Source: Dyadobacter crusticola DSM 16708
GTDB taxonomy: Bacteria > Bacteroidota > Bacteroidia > Cytophagales > Spirosomataceae
Length of the DNA stretch: 64,000 bases
Assembly: GCF_000701505.1 (NCBI RefSeq)
Contig: NZ_JNJB01000012.1
Location: 213,223-277,222, forward strand
Direction of reading: 5' to 3'
Shown: one piece after another, positions 26,347-36,026 of the stretch
How positions within the stretch are numbered: position 1 is the first letter of the stretch
Layout: each line of letters begins with the position of its first letter
Translations under genes and position numbers: made by a program
The notes under the pieces: model-generated
Told to the model about the DNA's origin: nothing
The model's input: only the letters and a program-made list of their open reading frames with translations
The model's database searches: none

Positions 26347-26568
26347 ATGAACAAACTTCGGTATTACGTTGAAGATCAAATATTTGGAGTATGTGCCAAG
26401 CTGGGTGAAAAGCTTAATTTTCCTGCAAGCAGCATCAGAAAGTACTTCATCTACGCTACATTCATGACTTTCGGTTCACCGATCATATTGTATCTGGTAC
26501 TTGCATTCTGGATGGAGATCCGGCAGCATTGGAGAAAGAGCAATAGTCCTACAATTTGGGAACTGTAG
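26347..26568 (+). CDS. Small PspC-domain membrane protein
   Basis: A 73-residue protein with a PspC-like layout: a short N-terminal amphipathic part (QIFGVCAKLGEKLNFPASSIRKYFIYATF), then one transmembrane helix (FGSPIILYLVLAFWMEIR). PspC proteins sense envelope stress together with PspB/PspA in other bacteria; none of those partners is nearby. The 3' end overlaps the convergent glycosyltransferase gene by 20 bases. Confidence 0.75.
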   Translation: MNKLRYYVEDQIFGVCAKLGEKLNFPASSIRKYFIYATFMTFGSPIILYLVLAFWMEIRQHWRKSNSPTIWEL

Positions 26569-27577
26569 GCGGATTTATCCCCGAAAGTTGATCAAAATGG
26601 TGTTTCCCGCGGACGAAATATTCCCAAACAATACTCTTTGAATATAGCGGAGCCCTGTAAGTTGTACGCGGTACATCTTTGATAAGCGAGGGGATCATTT
26701 TGTAAAAGGCAAAATGCGCCCGGATAATAGCAAATACATCAGGCCAGGCCCCGGCTGCAATAAATCGTACACTGGATATCCCGTCAAGTACAACCCTGAT
26801 AAACACCGTTTTCCACCGTCTTCCTTTCGGCAGGTTTTTGAAAAGCATGATCAGGTTGTTACGATAATTCAGGAAAGTTTTCCGCGGGTTGGATTTGTGC
26901 AAAGTACCACCGCCTACGTGATAAACAACTGACTTTCCACAATAGGTAACCCGATACTGCATGTTCAGCAGCCGCCAGCACAGGTCAATTTCCTCCATGT
27001 GGGCGAAAAACGATTCATCGAACCCATTTACCTTGTGAAATGCGCTGGCACGCATAAACAGGCAGGCACCGGTTGCCCAGAATACATCCTTTTCGTCATC
27101 ATACTGCCCATTATCCTGATCACGGGTATCAAAAATCCGTCCTCTGCAAAAAGGATAGCCCAGGTAATCCATAAACCCGCCCGCTGCTCCGGCGTATTCA
27201 AAGTGCGTAGGCAGATCGTAAGCCAGAATCTTAGGCTGACAGGCCGCGATGTTTGCGTCGGTTTCCATAAAGGCAATGACCGGCGCAATCCAGTTTGGAG
27301 TTACCTCAATGTCCGAATTCAGCAGTATGTAGAAGTCCGAAGTGATTTGCCTGAGGGCTTCATTGTAACCTCCCGCATATCCCTTGTTTGCGGCAATTCT
27401 TAATGTTTTAATTTCTGGAAAGTTTGCATTTACCCATTCAATGGAATGGTCAGTAGAAGCATTGTCCGCTATCCAGATGTCGTAACCGACTGAATAGCGG
27501 ACAATGTTGGGGAGAAACTTTTCAAGATAGTATTTACCGTTGTAATTCAGGATTACGATCGCAACAGAGGAGGTCAT
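26549..27577 (-). CDS. Glycosyltransferase family 2
   Basis: A 342-residue GT-A enzyme resembling rhamnosyltransferase-like GT2 proteins. It shows SVAIVILNYNGKYYLEKFLP at the start, ADNASTDHS for nucleotide-sugar binding, the metal-binding region FYILLNSDIEVTPNW, and TGACLFMRASAFHKVNGFDESFFAHMEEIDLCWRLL. It probably adds a sugar to a cell-surface polysaccharide or lipid at the cytoplasmic face of the inner membrane. The sugar is unknown. It lies 10 bases downstream of the YbaB gene on the same strand. Confidence 0.92.
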   Translation of the reverse strand: MTSSVAIVILNYNGKYYLEKFLPNIVRYSVGYDIWIADNASTDHSIEWVNANFPEIKTLRIAANKGYAGGYNEALRQITSDFYILLNSDIEVTPNWIAPVIAFMETDANIAACQPKILAYDLPTHFEYAGAAGGFMDYLGYPFCRGRIFDTRDQDNGQYDDEKDVFWATGACLFMRASAFHKVNGFDESFFAHMEEIDLCWRLLNMQYRVTYCGKSVVYHVGGGTLHKSNPRKTFLNYRNNLIMLFKNLPKGRRWKTVFIRVVLDGISSVRFIAAGAWPDVFAIIRAHFAFYKMIPSLIKDVPRTTYRAPLYSKSIVWEYFVRGKHHFDQLSGINPPTVPKL

Positions 27578-27587
27578 TAAAAAGATT

Positions 27588-27935
27588 TTATTTCATGAAC
27601 CCACTCAGATCCAGCCCTGGGATATTGGGTAACACACCATCAGTTGCTTTTTGTAAATGCGCCTTGATTTTGGGTTCAATGTTGTCAAAAGCCCGGTTCA
27701 CCGCCGCTACAATTAGATCTTGCAGCATTTCCTTGTCCTCGGGCTTAATCAGATCCTGATCTATATCGAGACTAATCAGCGCCTTCTGTCCATTTACCGT
27801 AGCTTTTACCAATCCGCCACCGGACTCGGCTGTTTCCGTAATTGTGATGAGCTGTTCCTGAGCTTCTTTCATTCGGGACTGCAGGTCTTTCATTTTACCC
27901 ATCAGGCCCATCATGTCTGCCATATTTCCAAACAT
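27588..27935 (-). CDS. YbaB/EbfC family nucleoid-associated protein
   Basis: A 115-residue protein of the YbaB/EbfC family, which forms dimers that bind DNA. Features are the N-terminal helix MADMMGLMGKMKDLQSRMKE, the strand GLVKATVNGQKALISLDID, and the C-terminal helix LQDLIVAAVNRAFDNIEPKI. In many bacteria it neighbours dnaX/recR; here it sits before a glycosyltransferase gene and after the gliding-associated surface genes. Confidence 0.93.
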   Translation of the reverse strand: MFGNMADMMGLMGKMKDLQSRMKEAQEQLITITETAESGGGLVKATVNGQKALISLDIDQDLIKPEDKEMLQDLIVAAVNRAFDNIEPKIKAHLQKATDGVLPNIPGLDLSGFMK

Positions 27936-27983
27936 ATCTTTAAACCGTTAAGTGTTAGCTTCTACAAATTTCTTTGGAGATTT

Positions 27984-29906
27984 CTACCTTAAAAGCATAA
28001 AAGTACCACTTTTTTCAACTGTTTGGTTGATGTCGTCTACGAAAGTCATTTTGTAAACGTAGGATCCTACCGGGGCATTTGCGCCATTGATGGTCCCGTC
28101 CCAACCTTTTGCAATATCGTCGGAATGGAAAACCACCTCACCCCACCTGTTTAGCACGGAAAATGCAAAGGATTGAAGCTGCGTTGACTTTGCTTCGAGC
28201 ACATCGTTATAACCGTCTCCATTCGGGCTGAATGCATCTGGCACAAAAACACCTGCGCTCCTGCGATAATTGATAATGTTGGACAAACTCTCAAAATCCC
28301 CCGAGGCAGAGTTAGCGCGGACCTGGAAGTTATATTCAAGATCGCTTTGAGAGTTAAGCTGGACAGTGTAGCTCGTTTTAAGCTGATTTGGAATGTTAGT
28401 AGCACCGCTGGAGGCGATCTGGCTCACTTCATAATTATCAATACCTTCAAGCAAAGGAGATTCTGGAGACCAGTTGAGGGTAGTCAGGTTTTTCTTTAAC
28501 AGGATTGTGCAAATGGGCTGAGTCACCGGAAGTTTCTGCCCGCAGGAATTCTGATAGTTGAAGCGATAGCAGTAAGAAGTCTCGCTAGTCCTCACGTCAG
28601 GATCCAAGTACTCGTTTTGATTGTAAAGCGTGATTATTTTGCGAAATGTAGGTGTCCCGGATTCAGCTTTTTCAATGGAAAGATCATAAGTACTATTTGG
28701 TCCTGCGCCCGGTACACTAGCCTTTATAAATACTCGATTATCCCCTGCAACAGAAACAGAAGCTTGCAATATTGGCCTTGCAGAAGACACCTCCGTTTTA
28801 ACACCCACTGGTGCAGAAGTAGATGTTACATCTTTGATTTTGGCAATTACCTGATATTCTGAATAACTTCCGCATGCAACATCTTCGTCGGTGTAGGTAA
28901 TCTCGTCAATTGAATTGAAGCTCTTGATCACCGTCCCGTCCCGCAAAAGATCGTAGCTGACGAAGTCTGCATCTGTGGGATATTTGTTCCATGTCAAAAC
29001 ATTTTTTCCATCCTCAGACTTTCCTGCCAGTGTCATACTGGTAATAACCTTGCTGTCTGTCAATCCCTGACAAAGGTCCTGAGAAGAAAGCTTGACCTTG
29101 TAGCTTTGGTTTACATTGACGTTGCTGATATCAAAAGGCTGCAAACCGCCAGAAGATCTTTTCCCGGCTGTGCCAAATGTGTTTCCGTCAGTACTGTATT
29201 TGATTTCGGTAGGAATGGCGGTTGCGCCAAGGTAATTTAATCGCAGAATCCCGCCGCCAAGCATTTCCACGGACTTGATGGAAATATCATTCAGCTGAGC
29301 TTGCTGAAAGGATATCGGAATGCTGGCAGTTGCGCCCTGTGCACAGGATTTGCCAACATGCACCCCGGTTACTTTTACCGTGGGACTTGTACTTGTGTTA
29401 GTGTAATTATGCTCGAAAATGTAGCTGCTTCCTTTTTTCCAGGTTGAAGTTTCCCCATCACCCCATTCAATTCTGGCTTCATCATAACCCCCAATAACTT
29501 GATCCTCAGCTAAGCTAAGGGTTATTTTTCCACCTCCACAAGAAGAGTATGCTGCTGTAAGTGGTCTGCTTTCGAAGACGGTGATCGTTTTACAGGCATA
29601 TCCAATGCCGCTCGATGTTACTACCTGCTGTAATAGCGTGAAGGTCCCTCGTAAACGGTAGGTAATAGATGATACATCTTGCAGAACTAGGTTTGTGATA
29701 CGTCCATCATAAGCACCGTTATATGAAACCGAGATTGCATTAGAGACGGTATTGCTAAGGCGCACTGTAAACGGCGCGCATCCTTCCGTTATATTAACAT
29801 CAAATCCACCACCGCCATTATTACACAGCCCCTGTGCATCTGCGGAAATCTTTAATAAACAAAGAAGAACAAATAAAAACGATTGAAGAGGTAGCAATAA
29901 TTTCAT
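27984..29906 (-). CDS. Gliding motility-associated C-terminal domain surface protein
   Basis: A 640-residue secreted protein: a signal peptide (FLFVLLCLLKISADAQG), PKD- and fibronectin-III-like beta domains (CAPFTVRLSNTVSNAISVSY, ARIEWGDGE, VLTWNKYPTDADFVSYDLLRDG), and a C-terminal gliding-associated (CHU_C/type B) sorting domain starting VPDAFSPNGDGYNDVLE and ending GSYVYKMTF...GTFMLLR. The C-terminal domain marks it as type IX secretion cargo, exported and probably held at the cell surface. It is a tandem paralogue of the next minus-strand gene. Confidence 0.88.
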   Translation of the reverse strand: MKLLLPLQSFLFVLLCLLKISADAQGLCNNGGGGFDVNITEGCAPFTVRLSNTVSNAISVSYNGAYDGRITNLVLQDVSSITYRLRGTFTLLQQVVTSSGIGYACKTITVFESRPLTAAYSSCGGGKITLSLAEDQVIGGYDEARIEWGDGETSTWKKGSSYIFEHNYTNTSTSPTVKVTGVHVGKSCAQGATASIPISFQQAQLNDISIKSVEMLGGGILRLNYLGATAIPTEIKYSTDGNTFGTAGKRSSGGLQPFDISNVNVNQSYKVKLSSQDLCQGLTDSKVITSMTLAGKSEDGKNVLTWNKYPTDADFVSYDLLRDGTVIKSFNSIDEITYTDEDVACGSYSEYQVIAKIKDVTSTSAPVGVKTEVSSARPILQASVSVAGDNRVFIKASVPGAGPNSTYDLSIEKAESGTPTFRKIITLYNQNEYLDPDVRTSETSYCYRFNYQNSCGQKLPVTQPICTILLKKNLTTLNWSPESPLLEGIDNYEVSQIASSGATNIPNQLKTSYTVQLNSQSDLEYNFQVRANSASGDFESLSNIINYRRSAGVFVPDAFSPNGDGYNDVLEAKSTQLQSFAFSVLNRWGEVVFHSDDIAKGWDGTINGANAPVGSYVYKMTFVDDINQTVEKSGTFMLLR

Positions 29907-30075
29907 AAGTGTGCAATATTAAGCTTCGGCTTTAACGACAGTCAATTTAACATTGAGCAATATGGAATTTTGAAAAGTGTCGGGGAGATTTTGAAAATAG
30001 GGTCGCAATCTACGTAAATATTTAACGGGAGAGACTCCAAACTATTATCCGTACAATCAATGGATTGGAAAAATC

Positions 30076-32016
30076 CTATCTAATCAACAAAAAGCTACCT
30101 TTTCGCTCTAATTTTTGCCCCGAATTGTCGGTTGCATTTATTTGGTAGATGTAATACCCCCCAGCAGCCTCTTTGCTATTCACTTTCCCATCCCAGCTTC
30201 CGGACAAATCGCTGGTATGATAAACTACTTCCCCCCAACGATCAAAAATGGACATTTCAAATTTGGAAATGAAGTAACCTTTAATCTCAAAACGCTCATT
30301 GTGAGTATCTCCATTGGGCGTAAAAGCATCCGGCACCAGTATGATCGGTTCACTTCTGAATTGGAGAATATTCGAGTAGCTTGTCATAGATCCATTTGCT
30401 GACTGCGCCTCCACGCGGTAGGAGTACGATGACTGTTTTGACAAATCCAGAATATGCGCAGTACTTAGCTCCTTAGAAATGATAGCCTGGATGTTACCTT
30501 GCTCGTCCAGCTGATGCAAATCGTAAGAGCTTACCGCTTCCGTAAACGGCGATTCAGCACTCCAGACAATTTCGGGCGCTTTGCTCGATAGCAGAATGGA
30601 GCAAACCGGGCTGCTGAAATCAGGCGACTTCTGGTTACATGCATTCTCATATCGAAAACGGTAGCAATAAGATGCAGCCGTAGGATCGACATTGGTATCA
30701 AAAAATTGCAAGCTTTGATTGTTAGGTGCTGATACCTGTTGAAAAGCGCTGCTCCCCAACAAGGCACGCTCGATAACGAGGTCGTAAGAGCTGGTAAGTC
30801 CCTCACCGCTCAATGCAACCTGGGTAGCGATTGTCCTATTATCCTGAACTGTAACACTTGCCCGATTGATCACACCCGGAACTGAAGTCTTAGGTTCCAG
30901 CGTAACCGGCGCGGAATAAGAGCGGATATCGTTCTCAATAATGGCCACTATTTCATATTTGTAAGTGTTGCCGCAAGTCACGTCTGTATCCGAATAGGAA
31001 AGTTCAGTCGCTGATGAAAAAATGATTGAACCATTCCTTTTCAGCTGATACATCGTCAGATTTTCCGTGTTCGGAAGATTTTGCCAGGAAAGGGAAATAA
31101 TCTCATCCAGCGCCAGAGCTGCTTCCTGGATCTGCATACTGCTCACAACAGGACTGCTAACCAGTTCATCGCAAATGTTCATCGACGATAGTTTGAACCT
31201 ATACAACTTCTTTGGATCCAAGCCCGAGATCGTGGCCACTTGCGTTCCCCCCGTCTGGCTGGTTTTTCCGGTCGAAATAAATTGTCCGTCACCATGATCG
31301 ATCAAAACCTCCGTGTTTATTCCCTCCATTCCCTCGAATAAAATTCTCGCCTCGCCGGATTCCAGCATTTCCACGCTTTTAATTTGAATTCGTGCCAAAG
31401 GCTGCGGAGTAGTGCCTGTTAAAGTTTTTACGCCCATTTTCTGCTGACAATCTGCGTTCCGATAGCTTCCCTTTAATGTAATAGGCCGCGTGGAATTAGA
31501 TGCATAGTTATGATCTAGGTACAAACTGCTGCTTTTTGGACTCAAACTCTGGCTAGAACCATCACCCCAGTCGACTATAATTGCATCGTAAGCATTTGAA
31601 ATGCTGTCATCAATGAGCGTCAATCTCACTTTTCCGTTTGTGCATCGGATCAATTCTGCATTGGGTGCACGCGTTTCTTTGACAACTACATCTGCACATT
31701 GACTGAATCCCGTTCCATTTGCGCTTCCATATTGCAAAATCGTGTAAGTACCAGGTAGATTGTAAGTGTAAGTCGAATCCGATGTCGATTCTGATTGGCC
31801 CGGAGCAGAAGTTTGGGCACGATCAAAGTTGTAAGCGTAGGTAACATTCTCAGCCTTCGCCACCTTATTTTTCAGTGTGACTGTCAGCGGTGCACAACCT
31901 TCGGAAGGTGTGATCGAAAAACCGCCGGTATTCCCGCAAAAGCTCTGACCTGAAACCTGGTAGGACGGAGCCAGAAACAAGCCCAGCACAAATGCGATCA
32001 ACTGCCTGAAATTCAT
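30076..32016 (-). CDS. Gliding motility-associated C-terminal domain surface protein (paralogue)
   Basis: The frame is open to 32184, but a signal peptide begins only at the ATG at 32016 (MNFRQLIAFVLGLFLAPSYQ), giving 646 residues. The domain plan is that of its neighbour: FCGNTGGFSITPSEGCAPLT, PKD-like IIVDWGDGSSQ, FnIII-like repeats (ISLSWQNLPNTENLTMYQLK), and the type IX sorting domain VPDAFTPNGDTHNERFE to SFLLIR. It is a predicted cell-surface protein. The two genes lie in tandem about 170 bases apart and probably arose by duplication; their divergence suggests different ligands. Confidence 0.87.
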   Translation of the reverse strand: MNFRQLIAFVLGLFLAPSYQVSGQSFCGNTGGFSITPSEGCAPLTVTLKNKVAKAENVTYAYNFDRAQTSAPGQSESTSDSTYTYNLPGTYTILQYGSANGTGFSQCADVVVKETRAPNAELIRCTNGKVRLTLIDDSISNAYDAIIVDWGDGSSQSLSPKSSSLYLDHNYASNSTRPITLKGSYRNADCQQKMGVKTLTGTTPQPLARIQIKSVEMLESGEARILFEGMEGINTEVLIDHGDGQFISTGKTSQTGGTQVATISGLDPKKLYRFKLSSMNICDELVSSPVVSSMQIQEAALALDEIISLSWQNLPNTENLTMYQLKRNGSIIFSSATELSYSDTDVTCGNTYKYEIVAIIENDIRSYSAPVTLEPKTSVPGVINRASVTVQDNRTIATQVALSGEGLTSSYDLVIERALLGSSAFQQVSAPNNQSLQFFDTNVDPTAASYCYRFRYENACNQKSPDFSSPVCSILLSSKAPEIVWSAESPFTEAVSSYDLHQLDEQGNIQAIISKELSTAHILDLSKQSSYSYRVEAQSANGSMTSYSNILQFRSEPIILVPDAFTPNGDTHNERFEIKGYFISKFEMSIFDRWGEVVYHTSDLSGSWDGKVNSKEAAGGYYIYQINATDNSGQKLERKGSFLLIR

Positions 32017-32134
32017 AGATGAGTAGAAATGTCCCCGGATAAGTCGTCTTGATCTAAACTTTGAAACGGTTAAGATAAATCCATTGTTAATCATTCGACC
32101 AAGTTCAAAAATAGAACTTTCGATATTAACAATA

Positions 32135-32142
32135 TACCTTTG
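32135..32142 (+). promoter_or_regulatory. Candidate -7 promoter element of ribBA
   Basis: TACCTTTG fits the Bacteroidota -7 consensus TAnnTTTG, about 50 bases before the ribBA ATG. I see no good TTTG at the usual distance upstream, so only the -7 part is supported. Confidence 0.35.
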
Positions 32143-32192
32143 TACGGTAAAAACGAGTTTTGGTTTAAAACTATTTTTCATCAACCCGATTA

Positions 32193-33440
32193 ATGAATAG
32201 CACTAACAATCCGATTAAGTTGGATTCCATAGAAGATGCCATTGCGGCTGTCAAAAGAGGTGAATTGATCATTGTGGTGGACGATGAGGATCGTGAGAAT
32301 GAAGGTGATTTTATTTGCGCTGCCGAGCTGGTTACCCCTGAAATCGTCAACTTCATGGCACGCGAAGGCCGTGGACTGATTTGCGTTCCAATCACAGAAG
32401 AACGCTGCTCCGAGCTAGAACTTGAAATGATGGTCGGCAACAATACGGCGCTGCACGAAACCGCATTCACCGTTTCCGTCGACCTTTTAGGTAACGGTTG
32501 TACCACCGGAATCTCTGCAAGCGACCGTGCCAAAACCATTCAGGCGCTCGTAAATCCGGAGACCAAACCGGAAGATTTGGGCAGGCCAGGACATATTTTT
32601 CCTTTGCGGGCAAAAAAAGGCGGGGTACTCCGGAGAACAGGACATACAGAAGCTGCCATTGACTTCCCAAGACTGGCAGGATTGTCTCCCGCCGGTGTTT
32701 TGGTTGAGATATTAAATGAAGACGGTTCTATGGCGCGCCTGCCTCAGTTGCGCGAAATTGCCAACAAGTTTAATCTTAAACTGGTAAGTATCAAGGATCT
32801 GATCGAATACCGCCTACGCGAAGAGTCGTTGATTAAACGCGAAATCGGGGTAGATATGCCTACTAACTGGGGCCATTTCGACCTGATAGCTTACCGCCAG
32901 ATCAATACCGGCGACCTTCATTTGGCACTGGTAAAAGGTACCTGGGAAAAAGATGAACCTATATTAGTGCGCGTCCATTCCTCCTGTGTCACGGGAGATA
33001 TTTTTGGTTCGTGCCGGTGCGACTGCGGGCCGCAGCTGCATGCAGCAATGGAAATGGTTGACAAAGCCGGCAAAGGTGTCATTGTTTATATGAACCAGGA
33101 AGGACGTGGAATCGGGCTCCTGAATAAACTCCGCGCATATAAATTACAGGAAATGGGCCGCGATACCGTAGAGGCCAACCTCGAACTCGGCTTTCCAATG
33201 GATGACCGGGACTACGGCGTAGGTGCCCAGATCCTGCGTGACCTGGATGTTACCAAGATCAAATTAATATCAAACAACCCCAAAAAACGCGCTGGCCTGA
33301 TCGGGTACGGACTGGAAATTGTCGATTCCGTAGCGGTTGAAATTCCTGCGAATCCATTTAATGAAAGGTACCTTTTAACGAAAAGGGATAAAATGGGTCA
33401 CAACCTGAGTAATCTTACAATTCCCGTTAACAAAGGATGA
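32193..33440 (+). CDS. ribBA: Bifunctional DHBP synthase / GTP cyclohydrolase II
   Basis: A 415-residue fusion of the two entry enzymes of riboflavin synthesis. The N-terminal RibB part has the acidic loop [14 protein letters not shown] and [13 protein letters not shown]. The C-terminal RibA part has the zinc cysteines in SCRCDCG with the earlier HSSCVTG, and [15 protein letters not shown]. RibB makes 3,4-dihydroxy-2-butanone 4-phosphate from ribulose 5-phosphate; RibA opens GTP. Both active-site sets appear intact. The stop overlaps the following acetyltransferase start by 4 bases. Confidence 0.97.
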   Translation: MNSTNNPIKLDSIEDAIAAVKRGELIIVVDDEDRENEGDFICAAELVTPEIVNFMAREGRGLICVPITEERCSELELEMMVGNNTALHETAFTVSVDLLGNGCTTGISASDRAKTIQALVNPETKPEDLGRPGHIFPLRAKKGGVLRRTGHTEAAIDFPRLAGLSPAGVLVEILNEDGSMARLPQLREIANKFNLKLVSIKDLIEYRLREESLIKREIGVDMPTNWGHFDLIAYRQINTGDLHLALVKGTWEKDEPILVRVHSSCVTGDIFGSCRCDCGPQLHAAMEMVDKAGKGVIVYMNQEGRGIGLLNKLRAYKLQEMGRDTVEANLELGFPMDDRDYGVGAQILRDLDVTKIKLISNNPKKRAGLIGYGLEIVDSVAVEIPANPFNERYLLTKRDKMGHNLSNLTIPVNKG

Positions 33441-33865
33441 TAACCATCAGGACCGCTGAAACGGGAGCCGATATCCTTAAATGTCGCAGCGCTATACAGG
33501 CACTGAGACCTGGTTTGTCGGATGAAATGTATCTTTCGGAGGTTGTAAAAACACTTGCAGACAACCGGAAAATCATTTTTGCAGAAACAGAAAACGAAGC
33601 CGCTGCCGTAGCCGTTTTCGAAACAGGCTATAATCTGTTCAGGGGAAAATACATTTATATAGACGACCTGTCGACATTACCCGCGCATCGGGGAAAAGGC
33701 TGTGCGGGAATGCTGCTCGACTGGATCATGGACTATGCCAGAACCGGCAATTTTGACCAGGTACACCTTGATTCGGGTGTGTCAGAAACAAGATCAGACG
33801 CACACAGGCTCTATCTCAATAAAAGATTTCAAATTACCAGCCTCCATTTTGTAGCCAAAGTGTGA
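33437..33865 (+). CDS. GNAT family N-acetyltransferase
   Basis: A 142-residue GCN5-related acetyltransferase. The acetyl-CoA loop is [21 protein letters not shown], followed by [23 protein letters not shown], a common end of small-molecule GNATs. Substrate unknown. The ATGA overlap with ribBA indicates translational coupling, although no link with riboflavin synthesis is known to me. Confidence 0.88.
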   Translation: MITIRTAETGADILKCRSAIQALRPGLSDEMYLSEVVKTLADNRKIIFAETENEAAAVAVFETGYNLFRGKYIYIDDLSTLPAHRGKGCAGMLLDWIMDYARTGNFDQVHLDSGVSETRSDAHRLYLNKRFQITSLHFVAKV

Positions 33866-33910
33866 TGATCACCAAAAGCCACAGTGGATCAAGGGAGCAT
33901 ATTTTTACAA

Positions 33911-34894
33911 ATGAACATTAATCAGATCTTTGAAGCATTCGATTCCCTGCGTGTATTGGTGATCGGCGATGTTATGCTGGACTCTTATGTCTGGGGAAAA
34001 GTGGACAGAATTTCACCAGAGGCGCCCGTGCCGGTTGTTACTGTGCAAAGACGCGAATACCGCCTCGGAGGAGCCGGCAATGTACTTTTGAATGTACAAT
34101 CACTCGGTGCGGAAGCGATTGTCTGCTCTGTAATTGGTGCTGATAGCTCCGGAGATTTGCTTGAAAATAGTCTGAAAGAAAAAGGCTTGAATTGTGAAGG
34201 TCTGATCCGCAGCGACGCGCGTATTACGACGATCAAAGAACGCATTATTGCAGGCTCACAGCAGGTAGTTCGCATCGATACCGAAACAGATCGGCCCATT
34301 TCAAAGAGCGAGACGCAGCAATTGGTGGAAAAAGCGAAAGAGCTGATCCCGAGTTGTAACGTCATCATTTTTGAGGATTACGATAAAGGTGTTCTCACTG
34401 CTGAGTCAATCGGAGAAATTACTGCATTTGCTAATTCTCTTAACATTCCCACGGTTGTTGATCCAAAAAAACGCAATTTCCTATCCTATAACCACACCAC
34501 GCTCTTCAAGCCAAATTTGAAAGAGCTTAGGGAAGGTCTGAAAGTCGAATTCAATGTGGACAAACCGGAAGAGCTTCGCGCGACAGTGGAGCAGCTGAAA
34601 GAAACTTTGAATGTAAAAGGAGCATTGATCACACTTTCCGAGCGCGGCGTTTTTATTGACCTGAATGGAGAAACACACAAACTGCCTGCGCACATCCGCC
34701 ACATTGCCGATGTTTCCGGTGCCGGTGACACTGTGATCAGCATTGCCGCCTGCTGCGTGGCATTGGGCTTGCCGCCAAAGTCAATTGCTGCAATTTCAAA
34801 CCTGGGTGGTGGCTTGGTTTGCGAAATGGTAGGCGTAGTTCCCATTGACAAAAACCTGCTGAAAGCGGAGGCAGAAAAGTTGGATCTCGCTTAA
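33911..34894 (+). CDS. rfaE1: D-glycero-beta-D-manno-heptose-7-phosphate kinase (HldE N-domain type, PfkB family)
   Basis: A PfkB-family sugar kinase. The frame opens at 33884, but the ATG at 33911 gives the usual family start MNINQIFEAFDSLRVLVIGD (327 residues). Key motifs are DVMLDSYVWGKVDRISPEAPVPVV, typical of RfaE1/HldE, GGAGNVLLNVQSLGA, and the catalytic DVSGAGDTVIS. It phosphorylates heptose 7-phosphate at C1 on the way to ADP-heptose for lipopolysaccharide core. The nucleotidyltransferase half of HldE is absent here and is presumably a separate gene elsewhere, as is frequent in Bacteroidota. Confidence 0.88.
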   Translation: MNINQIFEAFDSLRVLVIGDVMLDSYVWGKVDRISPEAPVPVVTVQRREYRLGGAGNVLLNVQSLGAEAIVCSVIGADSSGDLLENSLKEKGLNCEGLIRSDARITTIKERIIAGSQQVVRIDTETDRPISKSETQQLVEKAKELIPSCNVIIFEDYDKGVLTAESIGEITAFANSLNIPTVVDPKKRNFLSYNHTTLFKPNLKELREGLKVEFNVDKPEELRATVEQLKETLNVKGALITLSERGVFIDLNGETHKLPAHIRHIADVSGAGDTVISIAACCVALGLPPKSIAAISNLGGGLVCEMVGVVPIDKNLLKAEAEKLDLA

Positions 34895-34915
34895 TACCTC
34901 AAACTTCTTCCCTGA

Positions 34916-35896
34916 TTACCAGTTAATGCCCGTCTGCCCCAATCCCATCTTTTTGATAAACTTGGAAGAAAGGCTCGACCGGCTGGTAATGTAGCGCACA
35001 CTCGCGCCAATGTAAGGCGTGGTTGCGGGCGTGTAAGAAGTCAGGTTTTCCCGTGCGCTGTTAAATGTCCGAAGCTGCCGGAAGGTAGTAACGCCGGCTT
35101 CAAGCGAGACATTGATTACGCTGAAAAGGTGCGTATTGGCCGACATTCCAATCTTGATATGGCGGTAATTCTCTCTTCTGAGGGTTTTCTCTTCCGGTGT
35201 CTGAAACTGGAAACCACCGCTGTAACCATTCAGCCCGCCAAACATATCTACATTAAACCATTTCGTCGCTTTATAATTTACGTTAGCCACAAAAGGCAGT
35301 AATGCAGAAGCCCGCCAATGTTTTCCCAAACCTTTGTTAACCCCAAAAACAGGCACAAAGCGCAATTTCTGGTTGTAAGCAATAACAGATCCGTAAGCAA
35401 TCTGCGTTCGCAGGCCGAGGATATGCATACGGGCAGCGCCTCCCCAGAAAAATGGCTGCGGACTGAAGAACGTCTCATTGGTTTCCGTCATCCCCAAACC
35501 TCCTCCATACGCCCAAAGCCGATCTTTAATGCTGGCCTGCAACCTGATCACACCGAGTGAGAGTGTCTTATACCCGTTTCCAGGAACATTCTTGCTGTCG
35601 ATAGTCGGCTGAATCTGGGTATACTGCGCGATAGCAACGGTATGTACCGCACGCAGATCAAACTTTTTCCTCAAACTAAATCCCAGTTGCACTTCACTTT
35701 GCAATGGTATAACGCCCAAAAATCCCGTTCGTGACATTCCATAATCCTGCACCCCGTCCAGGCTCGAAGGCACGTAGTAATCTGCTTTCAATGTAAGATT
35801 TGGATAAAAGAGCCGGCTTAATGCAAAATGCTGGGCATTGGCAGCATTGATTGTCATAAATAAAAGACAAGCCAAGAGGTACCGGATATTGATCAT
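34916..35896 (-). CDS. Outer-membrane beta-barrel protein (DUF6268-like)
   Basis: A 326-residue protein with a signal peptide (IRYLLACLLFMTINAANAQ) and a body of amphipathic strands (VQLGFSLRKKFDLRAVHTVAIAQYTQ, LWAYGGGLGMTETNETFF, IKIGMSANTHLFSVINVSLEAG). It resembles the DUF6268 family of Bacteroidota barrels; the family call is tentative. No transport or secretion role can be derived. It is convergent with the heptose kinase gene and divergent from the DUF4153 gene. Confidence 0.7.
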   Translation of the reverse strand: MINIRYLLACLLFMTINAANAQHFALSRLFYPNLTLKADYYVPSSLDGVQDYGMSRTGFLGVIPLQSEVQLGFSLRKKFDLRAVHTVAIAQYTQIQPTIDSKNVPGNGYKTLSLGVIRLQASIKDRLWAYGGGLGMTETNETFFSPQPFFWGGAARMHILGLRTQIAYGSVIAYNQKLRFVPVFGVNKGLGKHWRASALLPFVANVNYKATKWFNVDMFGGLNGYSGGFQFQTPEEKTLRRENYRHIKIGMSANTHLFSVINVSLEAGVTTFRQLRTFNSARENLTSYTPATTPYIGASVRYITSRSSLSSKFIKKMGLGQTGINW

Positions 35897-36026
35897 AAAG
35901 CAAATTTAGGGGGTGCGTTAACCTCGCAGATAACGCGAAAGTAAAATAGGGTATTGTGTTTGCACTTGCGGAAGGGTAATTTGACGCGTGTTTATAATGC
36001 ATTCCCGAATCAATTTTCATCAAGCC

